Numbered from the stretch's first letter, positions 12,337 to 20,860 are shown. The stretch: 64,000 nt of DNA from Enterococcaceae bacterium OF42-14pH9A (GCA_027692465.1 JAQEYU010000002.1:124001-188000); one strand, 5' to 3'. Program-made: numbers and translations. Notes: generated by a model not told the origin, from the letters alone.

Positions 12337-13090
12337 CGACGAAAAAGCGTTACGAGAAGGACTCGCCGGCTATATTCGCCGCACCACCGACTTCTTTTCT
12401 CAAGTGCTGACTGCCAAAAGCGGCACCGAGGCATTAGCCTGTTTTGAAGCCCAACCTGTCGCCGCCGCCCTCATCGATATCAATCTGGGGGATTTCAACG
12501 GCTTGGATTTAATAGCCCTCTTGAACAAGCGCCATCCTGAGACACTTTTGGTGGTTATCAGCGGTTACGACGACTTCGAGTTTGTGCGCAAGGCCCTGAC
12601 CCTGAAAGTCCATGATTACCTGTTGAAACCAATCCCATTGTCTGATCTGAAAAACCTGCTGACCGAATTGGAACAACAACTGCAAACCGCTCCTGCCCCA
12701 GCGCAACCAGCTATAGCCGCGATCCAGCCTCTTTCCCAGATGGCCTACGACTATATCGAAAACAATTATTTCGACCGTTCGATCTCCTTACAACAGACTG
12801 CCCAGGCGCTGTTCATCAGCACCTCTCAGCTGAATAAGCTCCTGAAAAAAGACTACCAGCAAACTTTTTCGGAACTTTTGATCCGCTGTCGCCTGCAAAA
12901 AGCCCAGGAGCTCTTGAGCCAGACGGATCTACACTATCCGATAGCTGAGATCGCCGGCAAAGTCGGGTATGACGACCCGCATTATTTCAGCCGGCTCTTT
13001 CGTAAAAAGATCGGCATTCCCCCGATTCAATACCGGGAGCAACAGTTATCGGACCAGAGAATGACCGGGGACAAAAACGGCCCCCGTTAA
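12314..13090 (+). CDS. Response regulator, YesN type (receiver plus AraC HTH)
   Basis: 258 residues, ATG at 12314 with AAGGAGG 10 bp upstream inside the kinase gene. Receiver domain about 1-120 with the acidic cluster DDE near the N-terminus, phospho-acceptor Asp in LIDINLGDFNGLD and Lys in YLLKPIP. AraC-type HTH about 145-248: ISLQQTAQALFISTSQLNKLLKKDY and IAEIAGKVGYDDPHYFSRLFRKKIG. Cognate partner of the overlapping kinase; the likely target is the divergent reductase gene, with 140 bp between them. Confidence 0.92.
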
Positions 13091-13107
13091 ACTTTTTTCA
13101 TTACAAA

Positions 13108-13150
13108 CAAACACCCCGCTGAAGCCCTTCCTGCTCCAGCGGGGTGTTTG
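13108..13150 (+). terminator. Bidirectional terminator
   Basis: AAACACCCCGCTG pairs with CAGCGGGGTGTTT (arms about 13108-13121 and 13136-13149). Lies between the response regulator and the convergent acetyltransferase gene. Confidence 0.85.
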
Positions 13151-13164
13151 CTTTAGGGGGCGTT

Positions 13165-13782
13165 TCACGCAAAACGTTTGCGGTAAAGAAAACACTGCAA
13201 CGGGACCCGTTTGTCCCCCAGCTTCATCTCGATACCTGCTTCTTCAGCCCGTTGGAATCCACGCTTTTCATAAAAAGGATAGCTGCAATTGCTGTCGGTA
13301 TACAAATAGATCTCTTTGCCTCGACCTGCCGCCTCACCAAAAGCCGTCAACAACTGCGTGCCGATACCTTGGCCCTGACTTTGCGGATCGGCTGCCAAAA
13401 AACAGATTTCCCCGGCCGGTTGTCTTTTTTGCAGATAACTGCTGAGCATTTTCTGATTGGCTTTTTCATAGACATCCGGTCCATCCTTGGCAAATTGCTT
13501 CATCACGGCTCCGAACAGTTGCAGATAAAACTTGCGGCCCGGTGTGGCATATCGCTTCGGCAGCCCTTTCATCTCTGCCATCAGAATCCCTACCAACCGA
13601 TCATCTTGATAAGCCGCCAAAACATGGGTCGCTCGCACCAGCTCTAAATAAAAGAAATAGCGACCATAGAGTTTCAACGCGATGGGATTATTCAGGCAAG
13701 CAGCAAAGTTCATGCCTTCAATAGCAAAATCGATGGCCTTGCCAAAATCCTTTTTACGAAGCGCTCCGATCGTCGACGTCAT
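13165..13782 (-). CDS. GNAT family N-acetyltransferase
   Basis: 205 residues. The acetyl-CoA loop appears as FLAADPQSQGQGIGTQLLTAF (about 125-145), followed by IYLYTDSNCSYPFYEKRGFQ, the usual C-terminal beta5-alpha4 part of the fold. The substrate is unknown. Its ATG overlaps the stop codon of the upstream MarR regulator by 4 bp (ATGA), so the two genes are co-translated and the regulator probably controls its own operon. Confidence 0.88.
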   Translation of the reverse strand: MTSTIGALRKKDFGKAIDFAIEGMNFAACLNNPIALKLYGRYFFYLELVRATHVLAAYQDDRLVGILMAEMKGLPKRYATPGRKFYLQLFGAVMKQFAKDGPDVYEKANQKMLSSYLQKRQPAGEICFLAADPQSQGQGIGTQLLTAFGEAAGRGKEIYLYTDSNCSYPFYEKRGFQRAEEAGIEMKLGDKRVPLQCFLYRKRFA

Positions 13783-14222
13783 TGCAGCTCCTCCTTTATT
13801 TTTCCATCATGAGCAATGATCTCTTCCAGCTCGTTTGCAGTCCGGACCAATTGCTCACAGGCTGTTTCCCCGAGAGCGGACAGGATCCGTTCCTCGAAGG
13901 CGTCGGTTTCTTTCAGGACCGGTGCAAAAAAAGCGGTCCCTGCCTCAGTAAAGAGCAGATACTTTTCTTTTTTATTGGCTCCTGTGGTAAATACGACTTG
14001 ATCTTGTTTAACAAAATCCATCAAAATGCTGTGGACCGTAGATTTGGACAGCTGCAGAGCGTCACCGATCTGCTTTTGAGTGATGGCCGTTGTATCGGCG
14101 ATCAAACAGGCAGCCATGAGTCCGTTGTACGTAAGACCGTATTTTTTTGCGATGGCAGCATATGCGCCATCGATTGTTGCCATCGTCCTGTTTAAACGCG
14201 CCATAATTTTTTTATGATCCAT
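13779..14222 (-). CDS. MarR family transcriptional regulator
   Basis: 147 residues from the ATG at 14222 (AAAGGAG 8 bp upstream). Winged-helix pattern: ITQKQIGDALQLSKSTVHSILMDFVKQDQVVFTTGANKKEKYLLFTEAG, about 50-100, flanked by dimerisation helices at each end. It forms an operon with a GNAT acetyltransferase. Upstream is a textbook sigma-A promoter whose spacer is filled by a palindrome, with a second palindrome just downstream of the -10, so autorepression is likely. The ligand is unknown. Confidence 0.9.
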   Translation of the reverse strand: MDHKKIMARLNRTMATIDGAYAAIAKKYGLTYNGLMAACLIADTTAITQKQIGDALQLSKSTVHSILMDFVKQDQVVFTTGANKKEKYLLFTEAGTAFFAPVLKETDAFEERILSALGETACEQLVRTANELEEIIAHDGKIKEELQ

Positions 14223-14317
14223 CGAAAAGCTCCTTTTTTTGAAAATCGTTCTGAAAAGTCTTGATGCTTCTTTGCGCCGCAAGCTTGGAGAACTATGTTC
14301 CGCCGCAGCAGTTGCTA

Positions 14318-14347
14318 CTCCCAATCAGCAGGTTTGTTGATTGGGAG
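14318..14347 (-). other. Leader hairpin in the MarR-GNAT transcript
   Basis: Perfect 10-bp inverted repeat, CTCCCAATCA at 14318-14327 and TGATTGGGAG at 14338-14347, in the 5' untranslated region of the minus-strand operon about 25-50 nt after the predicted start. No T-tract, so not a simple terminator; it could be an mRNA stability or attenuation element. Confidence 0.55.
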
Positions 14348-14352
14348 CCATC

Positions 14353-14372
14353 ATAGTACGACTTCGTACTAT
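14353..14372 (-). promoter_or_regulatory. Operator palindrome O1 of the MarR-GNAT operon
   Basis: ATAGTACGA and TCGTACTAT arms separated by 2 bp. Located just downstream of the -10 box. The same half-sites recur at 14381-14398. Confidence 0.7.
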
Positions 14373-14376
14373 GATT

Positions 14377-14405
14377 ATTTTAGTACGATTTCGAACTATT
14401 GTCAA
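14377..14405 (-). promoter_or_regulatory. Sigma-A promoter of the MarR-GNAT operon with embedded operator O2
   Basis: On the minus strand: -35 TTGACA (complement of 14400-14405), 17-bp spacer, -10 TAAAAT (complement of 14377-14382). The spacer holds the second operator, TAGTACGA-TT-TCGAACTA at 14381-14398, so repressor binding would block RNA polymerase directly. Confidence 0.8.
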
Positions 14406-14474
14406 GAAGCGATAAAAAAATACAAGCTTAGCCAAAGTCCCCTGACCCGCGCTTGTTTTCGCTGGCTCAGAAAA

Positions 14475-14548
14475 TAGTTAGTTTATCTGTTGACAAACAA
14501 AGTAAATAGATTATAATTTACTTCGTTGGCAGAAAACAAAACTAACTA
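14475..14548 (+). promoter_or_regulatory. Promoter and nested operators of the marR-ABC operon
   Basis: -35 TTGACA at 14490-14495, 16-bp spacer, -10 TATAAT at 14512-14517. An inverted repeat AAGTAAAT (14500-14507) / ATTTACTT (14516-14523) covers the -10. A wider repeat TAGTTAGTTT (14475) / AAACTAACTA (ending 14548) brackets the promoter. Consistent with binding of the MarR protein encoded next. Confidence 0.75.
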
Positions 14549-14570
14549 ATTACCTGACAGGAGGAAAATC

Positions 14571-15386
14571 ATGAATAAGAACACAATTTTGGAAAATCTG
14601 TTGCAAGTGGCACAACAGCCGTTTCTGCGCTTTGCTTATGATGTGGAGGAAAAGACCGACAATGCCTTTGAAACGCTGCACATTTTGGCGACTGAGGAAA
14701 ATGTCACCGCCGGGCGCTTGGCGGAGGTGTTGGATATCAAACCTTCCAGCGTCACCCAGATCATCAAAAAGTTGGTGGAGGCCGGAACTGCCGTCCGGGA
14801 AAAGTCCCCTACTGATTCGCGAGTGACGCTGGTGAAGATCACCGATAAAGGTCGCGAAAGCCTGCAGGAACACGGCGCTATCGCTACCACTTTGCGAGAT
14901 GTCTTGTTCGCTGAGTTCAGCGAAACCGAACTGAACCAGTTGAATACGTATCTGGAACGTATGAATGACAATATCACCAGTCCGGCCTTTCAGGAAAAGC
15001 TGGCAGAAGTTTTCAGCGATGATGAACGTTGGGATCGTTTCAACACGATGAGCGCACATTTCGGCCGGGCTCGGGAACAATTGATCAATCGCAGCGGCTT
15101 CAACGGCTTCGGTGATTTTGACGGCTTTGGCGGCGGTCGGCCGGGATTTGGTGGCGGCTATGGTGGTCGTGATGGCGCAAGATTCGGCAGGAACCCCGGC
15201 TTTGGTGGCCGCGATGAGCACGGGCGCGGTCGCTTTGGCGGTGATCCTCGAGCGGAAGACCGGCGCGGTGGTTTTGCCGGTTTCGGTTTTGGTGGCCGGA
15301 ACGGAGCTGACCGTGAAGATATGCACCCGGAGGATCTCAACGGACATTTCGACGAATTTGATGATCATAAAGGAGGCCGCAACTGA
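14571..15386 (+). CDS. MarR family regulator with long Gly/Arg/Phe-rich C-terminal tail
   Basis: 271 residues; CAGGAGG 8 bp upstream. Residues 1-145 are an ordinary MarR winged helix (VTAGRLAEVLDIKPSSVTQIIKKLVEAGTAVREKSPTDSRVTLVKITDKG). Residues about 175-271 are a low-complexity tail with repeated GFG, GGR, GRDG and FGG units and an acidic His/Asp end. MarR proteins are normally 140-160 residues, so the tail is extra. Related Lactobacillales regulators in front of multidrug ABC exporters have such glycine-rich tails. Its stop TGA shares one base with the ATG of the ABC transporter, so the two are translationally coupled. Confidence 0.88.
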   Translation: MNKNTILENLLQVAQQPFLRFAYDVEEKTDNAFETLHILATEENVTAGRLAEVLDIKPSSVTQIIKKLVEAGTAVREKSPTDSRVTLVKITDKGRESLQEHGAIATTLRDVLFAEFSETELNQLNTYLERMNDNITSPAFQEKLAEVFSDDERWDRFNTMSAHFGRAREQLINRSGFNGFGDFDGFGGGRPGFGGGYGGRDGARFGRNPGFGGRDEHGRGRFGGDPRAEDRRGGFAGFGFGGRNGADREDMHPEDLNGHFDEFDDHKGGRN

Positions 15387-17179
15387 TGGAACAAGGTGGT
15401 GGACGTCCCGGCGCAGATTCAGTGCGCAGTGACGGAACAAAATTTTCATTGAAAGAATTCATGGGCTTGATCAAACAGACCAAGCCCAAATACAGCCTGT
15501 TGGGCATCGGTATGGTCTTATTGGCCGGCTCATCTGCCGTTCAAGTCTATGTCCCGAAACTGGCGGCCGACCTGGTCAACGATTTTCAAAAAGGAATTGA
15601 CTACAACCTGCTGCTCAAAGTCGTCGGGCTGTTCATCTTATCGGCAGTCGTTTCGGCAATCGGCGGCACGGTGCTGGGAATCTTCGGCGAAAATGTTATT
15701 CAAAACATGCGGAAACGGCTATGGACCAAGTTGACTACATTGAAAGTCGCTTACTTTGATTCAGTCAAAGCCGGTGAAATGTCCAGTCGGGTGACCAACG
15801 ATACGTCTCAAGTCAAACAGCTGTTGGCCGTCACCTTCCCCCAAACTGTCGCCAGTCTGATCACGGTAGCCGGCACGGTCTACATGATGATCAAAATGGA
15901 TTGGCACATGTCGCTGGCGATGGTCATCGCTGTTCCGGTAGTTATTCTACTGATGTTTCCAGTAATGGCATTCGGCTCCAAGGTCAGCCATGTGCGCCAA
16001 GATGCCATGAGCCATTTCAACGGAATCGCAACTGAAACCTTGTCGGAGATTCGCTTGGTAAAAACCTCCGGCGCTGAAAAACAAGCACAAGTCCGGGCGG
16101 CAGACGAAGTAGACCGTTTGTATCAAGTCGGGAAAAAAGAAGCGGTCTTCGATGCCGCAATGCAGCCGATCATGATGATGGTTTTCATGAGTATGGTTTT
16201 CGGTCTGTTGGCATACGGCATGCACCGGATTGCTATCGGGGCCATGAGCTTTGGGGTCTTGATGAGCTTTTTGATGTACCTCTTCAATCTGATTGGTGCC
16301 ATGCCGATCATTGCCACCTTGTTTTCTGAAATCGCCAAAGCGGCCGGCTCGACCCGCCGCGTACGAGAGTTGCTGGATGAAGTGCCGGAAGACTTTACCA
16401 GTGGACAAAAAGTCGACCTTGCTCATCAGACCTTGCGGGTTTCCCACGTGGACTTTGCCTATGAGGATGCCCCGGAAGAGCAGATTCTGACTGATATCAC
16501 CTTTGAAGCAAAACCCAACGAGATCATCGCCTTCGCCGGGCCTTCCGGTGGTGGCAAATCCACTACTTTCAGCCTGTTGGAACGTTTTTACGAACCGACT
16601 GCCGGCACCATCACCTTTGGAGCGACCCCGGTGGAACAAATCCAATTGGCGGATTACCGCCGACAAATCGGTTATGTTTCTCAGGACTCGGCGATTATGG
16701 CCGGCACGATCCGCTACAATCTGACATATGGTCTGGAAAAAGAGTACACGGATCAGGAACTTTGGCAGGTACTGGAATTGGCTTACGCAAAGCAGTTTGT
16801 TGAATCAATGCCTAAAGGTCTCGATACTGAAGTCGGCGAACGGGGTGCCAAGATCTCAGGTGGACAACGGCAACGGCTGGCGATTGCCCGAGCCTTTTTA
16901 CGGGATCCGAAAGTACTGATGCTGGATGAAGCAACTGCCAGTCTGGACTCCGAGTCAGAAGCCAAAGTCCAACAAGCCCTCAGCAACTTGATGAAGGGAC
17001 GGACCACATTGGTCATCGCCCACCGTTTGGCAACGATTGTCGATTCCGACAAGATTTACTTTATCGAAAAAGGTCGTATCACCGGCTCCGGCAAACATGA
17101 ACAACTAGTGCAAAACCACGCGACCTATGCCAAATATGTCGCTGAACAATTTAAGATTGAACCAGCGCTGAGTGCCTGA
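15386..17179 (+). CDS. ABC exporter, fused permease and ATPase (multidrug type, LmrA/BmrA-like)
   Basis: 597 residues. A short Gly-rich N-terminus, then a six-helix transmembrane domain (about 30-320) and a nucleotide-binding domain: Walker A GPSGGGKST at about 381-389, Q-loop in YVSQDSAIM, signature SGGQRQR near 490, Walker B LMLDEATA near 510, and switch His in VIAHRLAT. It works as a homodimer in the membrane and exports lipophilic compounds or peptides in studied relatives. Placed directly behind its MarR regulator; the terminator at 17275-17347 ends the operon. The substrate is not known. Confidence 0.92.
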   Translation: MEQGGGRPGADSVRSDGTKFSLKEFMGLIKQTKPKYSLLGIGMVLLAGSSAVQVYVPKLAADLVNDFQKGIDYNLLLKVVGLFILSAVVSAIGGTVLGIFGENVIQNMRKRLWTKLTTLKVAYFDSVKAGEMSSRVTNDTSQVKQLLAVTFPQTVASLITVAGTVYMMIKMDWHMSLAMVIAVPVVILLMFPVMAFGSKVSHVRQDAMSHFNGIATETLSEIRLVKTSGAEKQAQVRAADEVDRLYQVGKKEAVFDAAMQPIMMMVFMSMVFGLLAYGMHRIAIGAMSFGVLMSFLMYLFNLIGAMPIIATLFSEIAKAAGSTRRVRELLDEVPEDFTSGQKVDLAHQTLRVSHVDFAYEDAPEEQILTDITFEAKPNEIIAFAGPSGGGKSTTFSLLERFYEPTAGTITFGATPVEQIQLADYRRQIGYVSQDSAIMAGTIRYNLTYGLEKEYTDQELWQVLELAYAKQFVESMPKGLDTEVGERGAKISGGQRQRLAIARAFLRDPKVLMLDEATASLDSESEAKVQQALSNLMKGRTTLVIAHRLATIVDSDKIYFIEKGRITGSGKHEQLVQNHATYAKYVAEQFKIEPALSA

Positions 17180-17274
17180 ACGTCTCCCCGCTGCCAAACA
17201 CCGGCAAAGAAGGCGCTGCTTTAAAACTCCTCCGCAGGTCCTTAGGCAACTGCAAACTCCTTTCCATGCCAAAA

Positions 17275-17347
17275 AACAGATGACCCGAAATCTCTTTTCG
17301 AAAAGTTGCCTTTTCCAAGAGACCTTCTGTGGGTCATCTGTTTTTTT
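17275..17347 (+). terminator. Terminator of the marR-ABC operon
   Basis: AACAGATGACCC (17275-17286) pairs with GGGTCATCTGTT (17331-17342), followed by a run of T. The enclosed 44-nt loop has a further TCTC/GAGA pairing. Confidence 0.8.
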
Positions 17348-17417
17348 ATTCTGTGTTCTTTTCTGACGGAATAATCGCCGTCTATATCCCAATCTGTCAT
17401 CATAGTTGCCAGACAGC

Positions 17418-17831
17418 TTATTCCGTGACGGCAAAGATTACTCCTTTGAAAGGGGTCAGCGCATCCCATACGAGACGGTTGCTATCGACGGATTTTTCGC
17501 CGCAATCGATAATTTCCGTATGAGCTGTCAGTTTTTCAAAAAACGACTGCATCAGTCCCGCCCCCAGCTGCTGACTGAACTGTCCGGCCTTGTCTGCTAC
17601 CTCATCCACGAAGACGTGGCCCAACAATTCGACCGCCAGTGAATCGGTTGTGATTCCCAGGGCCTGCCCAAAAGTCTGATGATAGGCCTCCTTCAATTCT
17701 GCTGCCAACACCAATGCCTGCTCTCCGGGTTCAGCCAGCCAATTCTTTAAGACCTCGTCATTTTGCACATGGACAGTCTTATCGGAAAAACGATAGCTGA
17801 TTCCTTGCGTGCTCTTCTGCCATGTTGCCAT
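17418..17831 (-). CDS. Uncharacterised 137-residue protein
   Basis: Soluble, slightly acidic, no signal peptide or membrane segment. It begins MATWQKSTQGISYRFSDKTVHVQNDE and contains a long helical part (PGEQALVLAAELKEAYHQTFGQALG; VADKAGQFSQQLGAGLMQSFFEKL). Family not recognised. A weak Shine-Dalgarno (GAGGCAGGAG) lies very close to the ATG at 17831. Monocistronic on the minus strand. Function unknown. Confidence 0.65.
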   Translation of the reverse strand: MATWQKSTQGISYRFSDKTVHVQNDEVLKNWLAEPGEQALVLAAELKEAYHQTFGQALGITTDSLAVELLGHVFVDEVADKAGQFSQQLGAGLMQSFFEKLTAHTEIIDCGEKSVDSNRLVWDALTPFKGVIFAVTE

Positions 17832-17884
17832 ACTCCTGCCTCATTTCTCGAATTATTGTCGTGTCCTCTTCCAGCAGCTTGTAT

Positions 17885-17929
17885 AAAAGCGGCTGCCGCC
17901 TCGATTTCCCCAAGGCAGCTGCCGCTTTT
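17885..17929 (-). terminator. Bidirectional terminator after the HAAS protein gene
   Basis: AAAAGCGGCTGCCGCCT (17885) pairs with AGGCAGCTGCCGCTTTT (17913-17929); T-tract on both ends of the stem. Confidence 0.85.
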
Positions 17930-17954
17930 CAAGTTTCACCGGCGGGAACTTTTT

Positions 17955-19106
17955 TCAGTCCTTGATACGAAACAAACTCCGGATAGCAGCAAACACGGGA
18001 CCGGCAATCATGAAGATCACCCAGCTCCAAGCCCAGCTGCCGGTATTAAAGGACCACCAGAAGTAAAGCACCAGCACCAACGGCCAGTAGACCTTCTCGA
18101 TTGCTTCAAAAATCGGGCTGACTGCCTCCTCTTCGCCGTGATGACGACGAGCATTGGGACTCGGAGCATCTTCGTCGGAGATAAAGATCACCTGATCGGC
18201 AAATTTTTTATAGTAGGAATAAACGATGCTGCCATAGATGATCAAAAAGGCCCCCAGACCGGCGATTCCCAGAAAGAAAGCGACACCGTATCCTTCATTG
18301 TAGCCCCCGTACAACGAGCCGAAGAAAAACAGCGGCACAAAAGAGAGAATACAGATCATGATCCCCAATACCAGAGAGAAGCGGAAACTTTTATTGTACT
18401 GGGCAGTGTGCAGATTGGCCGCCTCCCGGACTTCGGCGGCAATCGGCCGATCCTCCAGGCGTTTGGCGGCATCGCTGTAACTCATGCCGCCGGTGATAAA
18501 GAGGCCGACTGCAATCGCAGCCAGGGAAAACAGCCCCGTCAGCCCCACAAGATTCGAGCCGTGGCTGCCGAAGAAAACAACTGCTGCGATTCCCAAAGCA
18601 GCCGTCAGAACACCCCCGGCAATCTTGAGGGCAAAGCGGCGGATCAACTGCCAGAAAGCCTCGGCTTCAGCCACTTCAATGACCGGAGCGGCCGAAGCAT
18701 AGGCATCAGCGCTACTGAAAGCCCCTCGCTTTTGCTTATGATCAGCCCGGTTTTCATAACCCTCGCTGGCCGCTGTTTCGTCAGGCCAGGTGCCGGCCGT
18801 GGCATTGCTGCTGTTTTCCGGACCGGCTGCGTCGGCCTTGCGGGAGCCGTCTGCGGCCGTTCTATTGCCGGTTGTGGCCTGGGAAGCGGGGCCGCTGCCC
18901 AGTTCCAGCTCTTCTTTCAGCTCGTCGATGGAGCCGAATTCCGAAATTACAGCTCCGATTGCTTCGTGCTCGCTTTTGCCTTCTTCGATCAGCGCGTGGT
19001 AATGATCCTCCATCGCTGCCAAAAGATCCGCCTTCGCCTGTTGGGTCTGCGGGGTCTTGGGCAACGTCATGAATAACGTCTCCAGATAATTTGTGATGGT
19101 CTCCAT
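17955..19106 (-). CDS. HAAS/DUF1700-domain multi-pass membrane protein
   Basis: 383 residues. The N-terminal roughly 90 residues are the HAAS-type helical domain (METITNYLETLF..LPKTPQTQQAKADLLAAMEDHYHALIEEGKSEHEAIGAVISEFGS). A disordered Ser/Ala/Asp-rich linker (about 90-150) follows, then five to six membrane helices to the C-terminus. HAAS proteins are typically encoded next to PadR regulators, as here: the PadR gene is 38 bp upstream and the two form an operon. The family is thought to transmit PadR-linked envelope signals; the precise role is not established. Confidence 0.82.
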   Translation of the reverse strand: METITNYLETLFMTLPKTPQTQQAKADLLAAMEDHYHALIEEGKSEHEAIGAVISEFGSIDELKEELELGSGPASQATTGNRTAADGSRKADAAGPENSSNATAGTWPDETAASEGYENRADHKQKRGAFSSADAYASAAPVIEVAEAEAFWQLIRRFALKIAGGVLTAALGIAAVVFFGSHGSNLVGLTGLFSLAAIAVGLFITGGMSYSDAAKRLEDRPIAAEVREAANLHTAQYNKSFRFSLVLGIMICILSFVPLFFFGSLYGGYNEGYGVAFFLGIAGLGAFLIIYGSIVYSYYKKFADQVIFISDEDAPSPNARRHHGEEEAVSPIFEAIEKVYWPLVLVLYFWWSFNTGSWAWSWVIFMIAGPVFAAIRSLFRIKD

Positions 19107-19144
19107 ATTCAGCCAACCCTTTCTTTCTATCGGTCAAACCCGCC

Positions 19145-19567
19145 TCAGCCCAATTCTTCGGCTGGCGGCAGGAAATCTTCCTTCATTTCTTCACTCATCG
19201 TATTTACAACATTGCCATTGGTCGCGTCGCCAGTCGGCTGCGGGGCAGCCGCTAAAAAGCGGTCTACCACCTGCTTGGTCAGCTGCCATTCTTCCCTTTT
19301 TTCCTGCAAATAATCCCTGCCGGCTGCCGTAATCCGGTAATAGGTCCGCTTTTTGCCGTGGGTCACTTCACCGGGATAGGCTTCAATGAATCCCTGCTTG
19401 CCCAGCCGCGTGAAAGCTGAGTACAAAGTGGTCTCCTTGATCACATAGCCTTCGTCGGTCCGGCTTTTGATCTCCTTGGAAATCTCGTAGCCGTAAGAAT
19501 CCCCCTCCGCCAAAAGCGTCAGGATGATCGCATCGTTGTATCCTCGGATGCCGTCACTGGAAATCAT
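19145..19567 (-). CDS. PadR family transcriptional regulator
   Basis: 140 residues from the ATG at 19567 (AAGGAGG 9 bp upstream). Typical PadR start: GIRGYNDAIILTLLAEGDSYGYEISKEIKSRT, then YVIKETTLYSAFTRLGKQGFIEAYPGEVTHGKKRTYYRITAAGRDYL for the wing, about 10-90, followed by a dimerisation helix. The C-terminal tail is longer than usual and rich in Asn/Glu. First gene of the PadR-HAAS pair; probably regulates it. Confidence 0.9.
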   Translation of the reverse strand: MISSDGIRGYNDAIILTLLAEGDSYGYEISKEIKSRTDEGYVIKETTLYSAFTRLGKQGFIEAYPGEVTHGKKRTYYRITAAGRDYLQEKREEWQLTKQVVDRFLAAAPQPTGDATNGNVVNTMSEEMKEDFLPPAEELG

Positions 19568-19693
19568 CGCCTCGCCTCCTTTTGTCAAAAGCCGATGGTA
19601 CTAGATGGAGGAACCCGACTTGCGGTAGCCCCGCCGCCCATTGGATCGGTGCATGTGCCGCCGCTTTCTAAAAGTACTCCATCTGTCAAAGTA

Positions 19694-19722
19694 ATCATAG
19701 CACGTTTACTACGACAGGTGAA
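19694..19722 (-). promoter_or_regulatory. Probable promoter of the PadR-HAAS operon
   Basis: On the minus strand: -35 TTCACC (complement of 19717-19722), 17-bp spacer, extended -10 TGCTATGAT (-10 is the complement of 19694-19699). The -35 is weak, which fits a regulated promoter. Confidence 0.45.
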
Positions 19723-19860
19723 GTAAAAAAACCGGATTTTTCCTTACTTTATGAAAAATCAGACTTTAGTCTTAGTAAGCCCTCCGACTGGAAAAAACAG
19801 CCGTTTGTCCCCAGACTTCGGAGCCGGTTGATGGGACGCAGCTCGTGGTGCAGAATCGGC

Positions 19861-19889
19861 TTGTCCCGCTGCTGATTCTCTGGTATCAT
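19861..19889 (+). promoter_or_regulatory. Promoter of luxS
   Basis: -35 TTGTCC at 19861-19866, 17-bp spacer, extended -10 TGGTATCAT with the -10 hexamer at 19884-19889. The predicted start is about 60 nt before the luxS ATG. Confidence 0.65.
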
Positions 19890-19954
19890 TGCTCCAATCG
19901 ATACCGGCGCAAGCTGCGGCTGTCACCGGTCAAAACAGAATCGGAGGAAATCAC

Positions 19955-20416
19955 ATGGCACGTGTAGAAAGTTTTGAATTGGATCACAATCTGGTAAAGG
20001 CCCCTTATGTTCGCCTGGCAGGCTCTGAAGACCACCAGGGCGCTCATATCGAAAAATACGACCTGCGCTTTTTGCAGCCCAACGAAGATGCCCTGCCGAC
20101 TGCAGCACTGCACACGCTGGAGCACCTGTTGGCAGTCAATCTGCGGGATCAATTGACCGGTGTCATCGATTTGTCGCCGATGGGCTGCCGGACGGGCTAT
20201 TATCTGATCTTGTGGGGCGAACATTCTCCCGAAGAAGTCCGGGATGCGCTGAAAACAGTCTTGGAAAACCATGTGGTGGCGGCAGCTTTCGTCCCCGCTG
20301 TTTCTGCCAAAGAATGCGGCAACTATCGGGACCACTCCCTCTTTTCCGCCCAGGAATACGCCAAACAAGTGCTGGCAAAAGGCATCTCCAGCGACCCCTT
20401 CCAGCGCAAGGTCTGA
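19955..20416 (+). CDS. luxS: S-ribosylhomocysteine lyase (AI-2 synthase)
   Basis: 153 residues from the ATG at 19955 (CGGAGG upstream). It splits S-ribosylhomocysteine into homocysteine and DPD, the precursor of autoinducer-2, in the activated methyl cycle. Zinc ligands are His53 and His57 in HTLEH and Cys121 in KECGNY; the catalytic Glu is Glu56 and the catalytic Cys is Cys78 in SPMGCRTG. Length and order match the family. Monocistronic with its own promoter and terminator. Confidence 0.96.
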   Translation: MARVESFELDHNLVKAPYVRLAGSEDHQGAHIEKYDLRFLQPNEDALPTAALHTLEHLLAVNLRDQLTGVIDLSPMGCRTGYYLILWGEHSPEEVRDALKTVLENHVVAAAFVPAVSAKECGNYRDHSLFSAQEYAKQVLAKGISSDPFQRKV

Positions 20417-20435
20417 AGCTTGAATTGAACACTCC

Positions 20436-20470
20436 AAAAAAGCCCAAGGCAAACAGCTTTGGGTTTTTTT
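20436..20470 (+). terminator. Terminator of luxS
   Basis: AAAAGCCCAAGGC pairs with GCTTTGGGTTTT, then a T-tract at 20464-20470. Confidence 0.85.
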
Positions 20471-20611
20471 GAGGTTTGCTTTGGCAGCGGATCTGACATC
20501 AGCGGTGACACAGACTTTTCCCTGCGGCCACCGTCATAGGCAAGTTGATTGCCCCAAAATCCGCCCAATGATAGACTGAAAGCGTAGGACAAATCAAAGG
20601 AGGTCTTCATA

Positions 20612-20812
20612 ATGGTAGATAAAGACGAAGTAAAGGGCAAAGCAACCGAGGTCAAAGGAAAAGTCACCGGTGACGACTCGGAAGAATTGAAAGGCAAAAT
20701 GCAGCAGGAATTCGGCAAGCTCAAGGACAAAGCCAAAGAAGCCGCTGACGATGTGGCTGCCAAAGCCAACGAACTTATCGACGACATCAAAGGCAAAGAC
20801 GATAAGAAATAA
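20612..20812 (+). CDS. CsbD family stress protein
   Basis: 66 residues, very polar and Lys/Asp/Glu-rich, with the CsbD-type repeated pattern: VKGKATEVKGKVTGDDSEELKGK, then FGKLKDKAKEAADD. CsbD-like proteins are general-stress induced in Firmicutes; biochemical function unknown. AAAGGAGG 9 bp upstream of the ATG. Monocistronic between terminators. Confidence 0.9.
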   Translation: MVDKDEVKGKATEVKGKVTGDDSEELKGKMQQEFGKLKDKAKEAADDVAAKANELIDDIKGKDDKK

Positions 20813-20824
20813 CAGCGACTACAA

Positions 20825-20860
20825 GCGCCGTTCCCAAAATTCGGGAGCGGCGTTTTTTTT
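20825..20860 (+). terminator. Terminator of the csbD-like gene
   Basis: GCGCCGTTCCC pairs with GGGAGCGGCG around an AAAATTC loop, followed by eight T. Confidence 0.88.
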
